This document shows positions 62,601-64,000 of a DNA stretch of 64,000 nt, in pieces. Source of the DNA: Diphasiastrum complanatum (lineage: Eukaryota > Streptophyta > Lycopodiopsida > Lycopodiales > Lycopodiaceae). The notes beneath the pieces are model-generated. The model searched no databases and was not told the DNA's origin. It saw nothing but the letters and a program-made list of their open reading frames with translations. A program made the position numbers and the translations under genes. The stretch spans positions 42,424,044 to 42,488,043 of the forward strand of contig CM055109.1 in the NCBI GenBank assembly GCA_029204225.1, in the 5' to 3' direction. How positions within the stretch are numbered: the first letter of the stretch is position 1; each line of letters starts with the position of its first letter.

Positions 62601-64000
62601 GTTACGAGTACAATGGAAAACGACAGGAGTCTTTGTGAGTTGCAAAGATAAAGGAAGAGATACATAGAAGGGGGATAAAGTAGCTGACATTATTCAGCCT
62701 GTTTTTGCTACCTTTTGAGGTTTGTTTGTACAGAGATCGCGATATCGTCTACGCTATCTGGCTTTCAAACTTGGCACAAAACCTTTGAAAAGTAAGCAGA
62801 CTTGTTCATTGATCCTTGACAATAATATTCTGTAAATATTGTAGTAAAAGAACGCAAGGCCAATAGTTAGAAGAAAAATAAGGAGATGGTATATTGCCTC
62901 ATGAGCTACATCTCTCTGATTTACCTAGTTAATTCTGGATTTTTTTTGCTTCGATGATCTCCTACATACCGATCCGTATATGCTGCTGCTTTATTTTCTC
63001 TGCAATTAAGAATTCTAACGTGGTTTTGCCTGTTTCGTCCCTCGTATGGGTAGTCTTGAAATGCTTTGACACATCACGCAGGGATCTATGGCTGTCGTCT
63101 TCATGGTCGAGAATAATTATTTTCAGTCGAGATTTCTATCTTGAATCTAGTATTGCTCCCTTGATTTGATACTCTCCTAGTTTTGGTCATAGCTTTTGTG
63201 CTGGTTTGATTATATTAGTAGAATTTTTTCTTGTCATCCAACTCAATGAGTTCAAACAAATTCACTAAGATCACAATAGGTCTATTAACATTGTAAAACG
63301 TGATCAATTGCCCACCTTTTTACTTTGCACTAATCTAGGGTGCCCCCCTTGGCCCTACTTTAGTGTCATCCCATAATGATACCTCCACTTTGAGGAAGAA
63401 TGAGATGATTTTGAAAGTAGTTGTATTAGCTAGATGATTGGAGGCGAGAATCTAAGTGTTGGTACTCATACCTTCAAAATCTTGGCTATCACACTATTGG
63501 GGGCATTCAACAATAAACTTGATTGCCTCCACCACATATAACACTTAATAGGAGGTCAATAGCATGTACCTTTAATTTGTTTTTGCATACACGATGAGGT
63601 GGTCGCCATTTGGTTCAGGGATGCAATGGACCAAAAAATCCCCTTGAGGTATACAAAAAATCTTGATTATAGTGCTCTTGCATCAACATATTCGATGAAT
63701 ACATTGGCCTATTCATCATTCACACATGAGAAGATTGAACCTGGGTGGGTGAGCCACACACATATGGTGAATCAAAACAATTGCTTCACACTCAATTGTT
63801 TTATCTAACAAGGGTGAGTATTTTAGCTAACACCCAAAATCAAATTCAAATGAAAAGAATAACTTTTAGAAAGGTTATAGTTATAGACCATATTGAGGGG
63901 TAAAGATTAAATTCAAGTAGATGGTGAAGGAGAAAATTGGATCACACCCAGACAATAATGTGAATCAAGGCTTTAATAAGGAAAATCTGCAAACATAATA
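62601..64000. other. No gene recognised
   Basis: Non-coding, AT-rich, to the end of the window. Confidence 0.5.

Overview
This window is nuclear DNA of a land plant with a large, repeat-laden genome. The evidence is a plant-type sterol C4-methyl oxidase gene with introns of 6.8, 7.7 and 5.6 kb, many broken Ty3/gypsy and Ty1/copia retrotransposons with tRNA-iMet primer sites, several non-LTR (LINE) remnants, very long (CT)n/(GA)n arrays, and a relic resembling a plant mitochondrial tRNA-Gln. Intron size and LINE type suggest a fern or gymnosperm; that is inference, not something the sequence proves.

The only gene that looks functional is SMO1-like and lies on the + strand at 13437-34718. It has five coding exons, all GT-AG introns, three conserved histidine boxes and a predicted C-terminal KKFF dilysine ER-retrieval signal, giving 309 residues in total. 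A (GA)19 tract lies just upstream of its start codon, and a TATA box with a telo-box lies about 0.7 kb upstream.

Layout. 1-3010: decayed Ty3/gypsy gag-protease (+). 3011-13345: mostly non-coding, with a 776 bp inverted-repeat element containing the tRNA-Gln-like relic, a dispersed repeat ending in (TC)57, and small repeats. 13437-34718: SMO1 with its introns full of transposons. Intron 1 holds a gypsy gag, a Ty3/Ty1 chimeric remnant, a tRNA-like insertion with an 18 bp target duplication, and a possible Helitron fragment. Intron 2 holds two LINE remnants. Intron 3 holds a GC-hairpin element and a chromovirus integrase. 35774-38505: two head-to-head LINE remnants. 39985-42010: degenerate satellite. 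42623-45074: unknown ORF with an internal duplication, followed by a polypurine tract and a candidate LTR. 45105-47762: gypsy gag and leader (-). 47769-50335: decayed unknown coding gene (-) with a 577 bp tandem duplication. 50400-52440: LTR-like region and gypsy integrase (-). 53074-53245: (TC)86. 53949-54900: another gypsy gag and LTR (-). 56395-56822: copia gag (+). 58130-64000: more dispersed repeats, a hairpin, a minisatellite and a GC-richer patch.

Apart from SMO1, the recognisable coding sequences are transposon remnants with stops, frameshifts or lost catalytic residues. Two longer ORF regions (42.6-44.1 kb and 47.8-50.3 kb) are not recognised. I found no CRISPR array, rRNA gene, or gene cluster suggesting a new system. 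The most interesting signals are the LINE 3' stem-loops followed by pyrimidine tails, which may seed the long CT arrays, the Ty3/Ty1 chimera, and the tRNA-like insertion.
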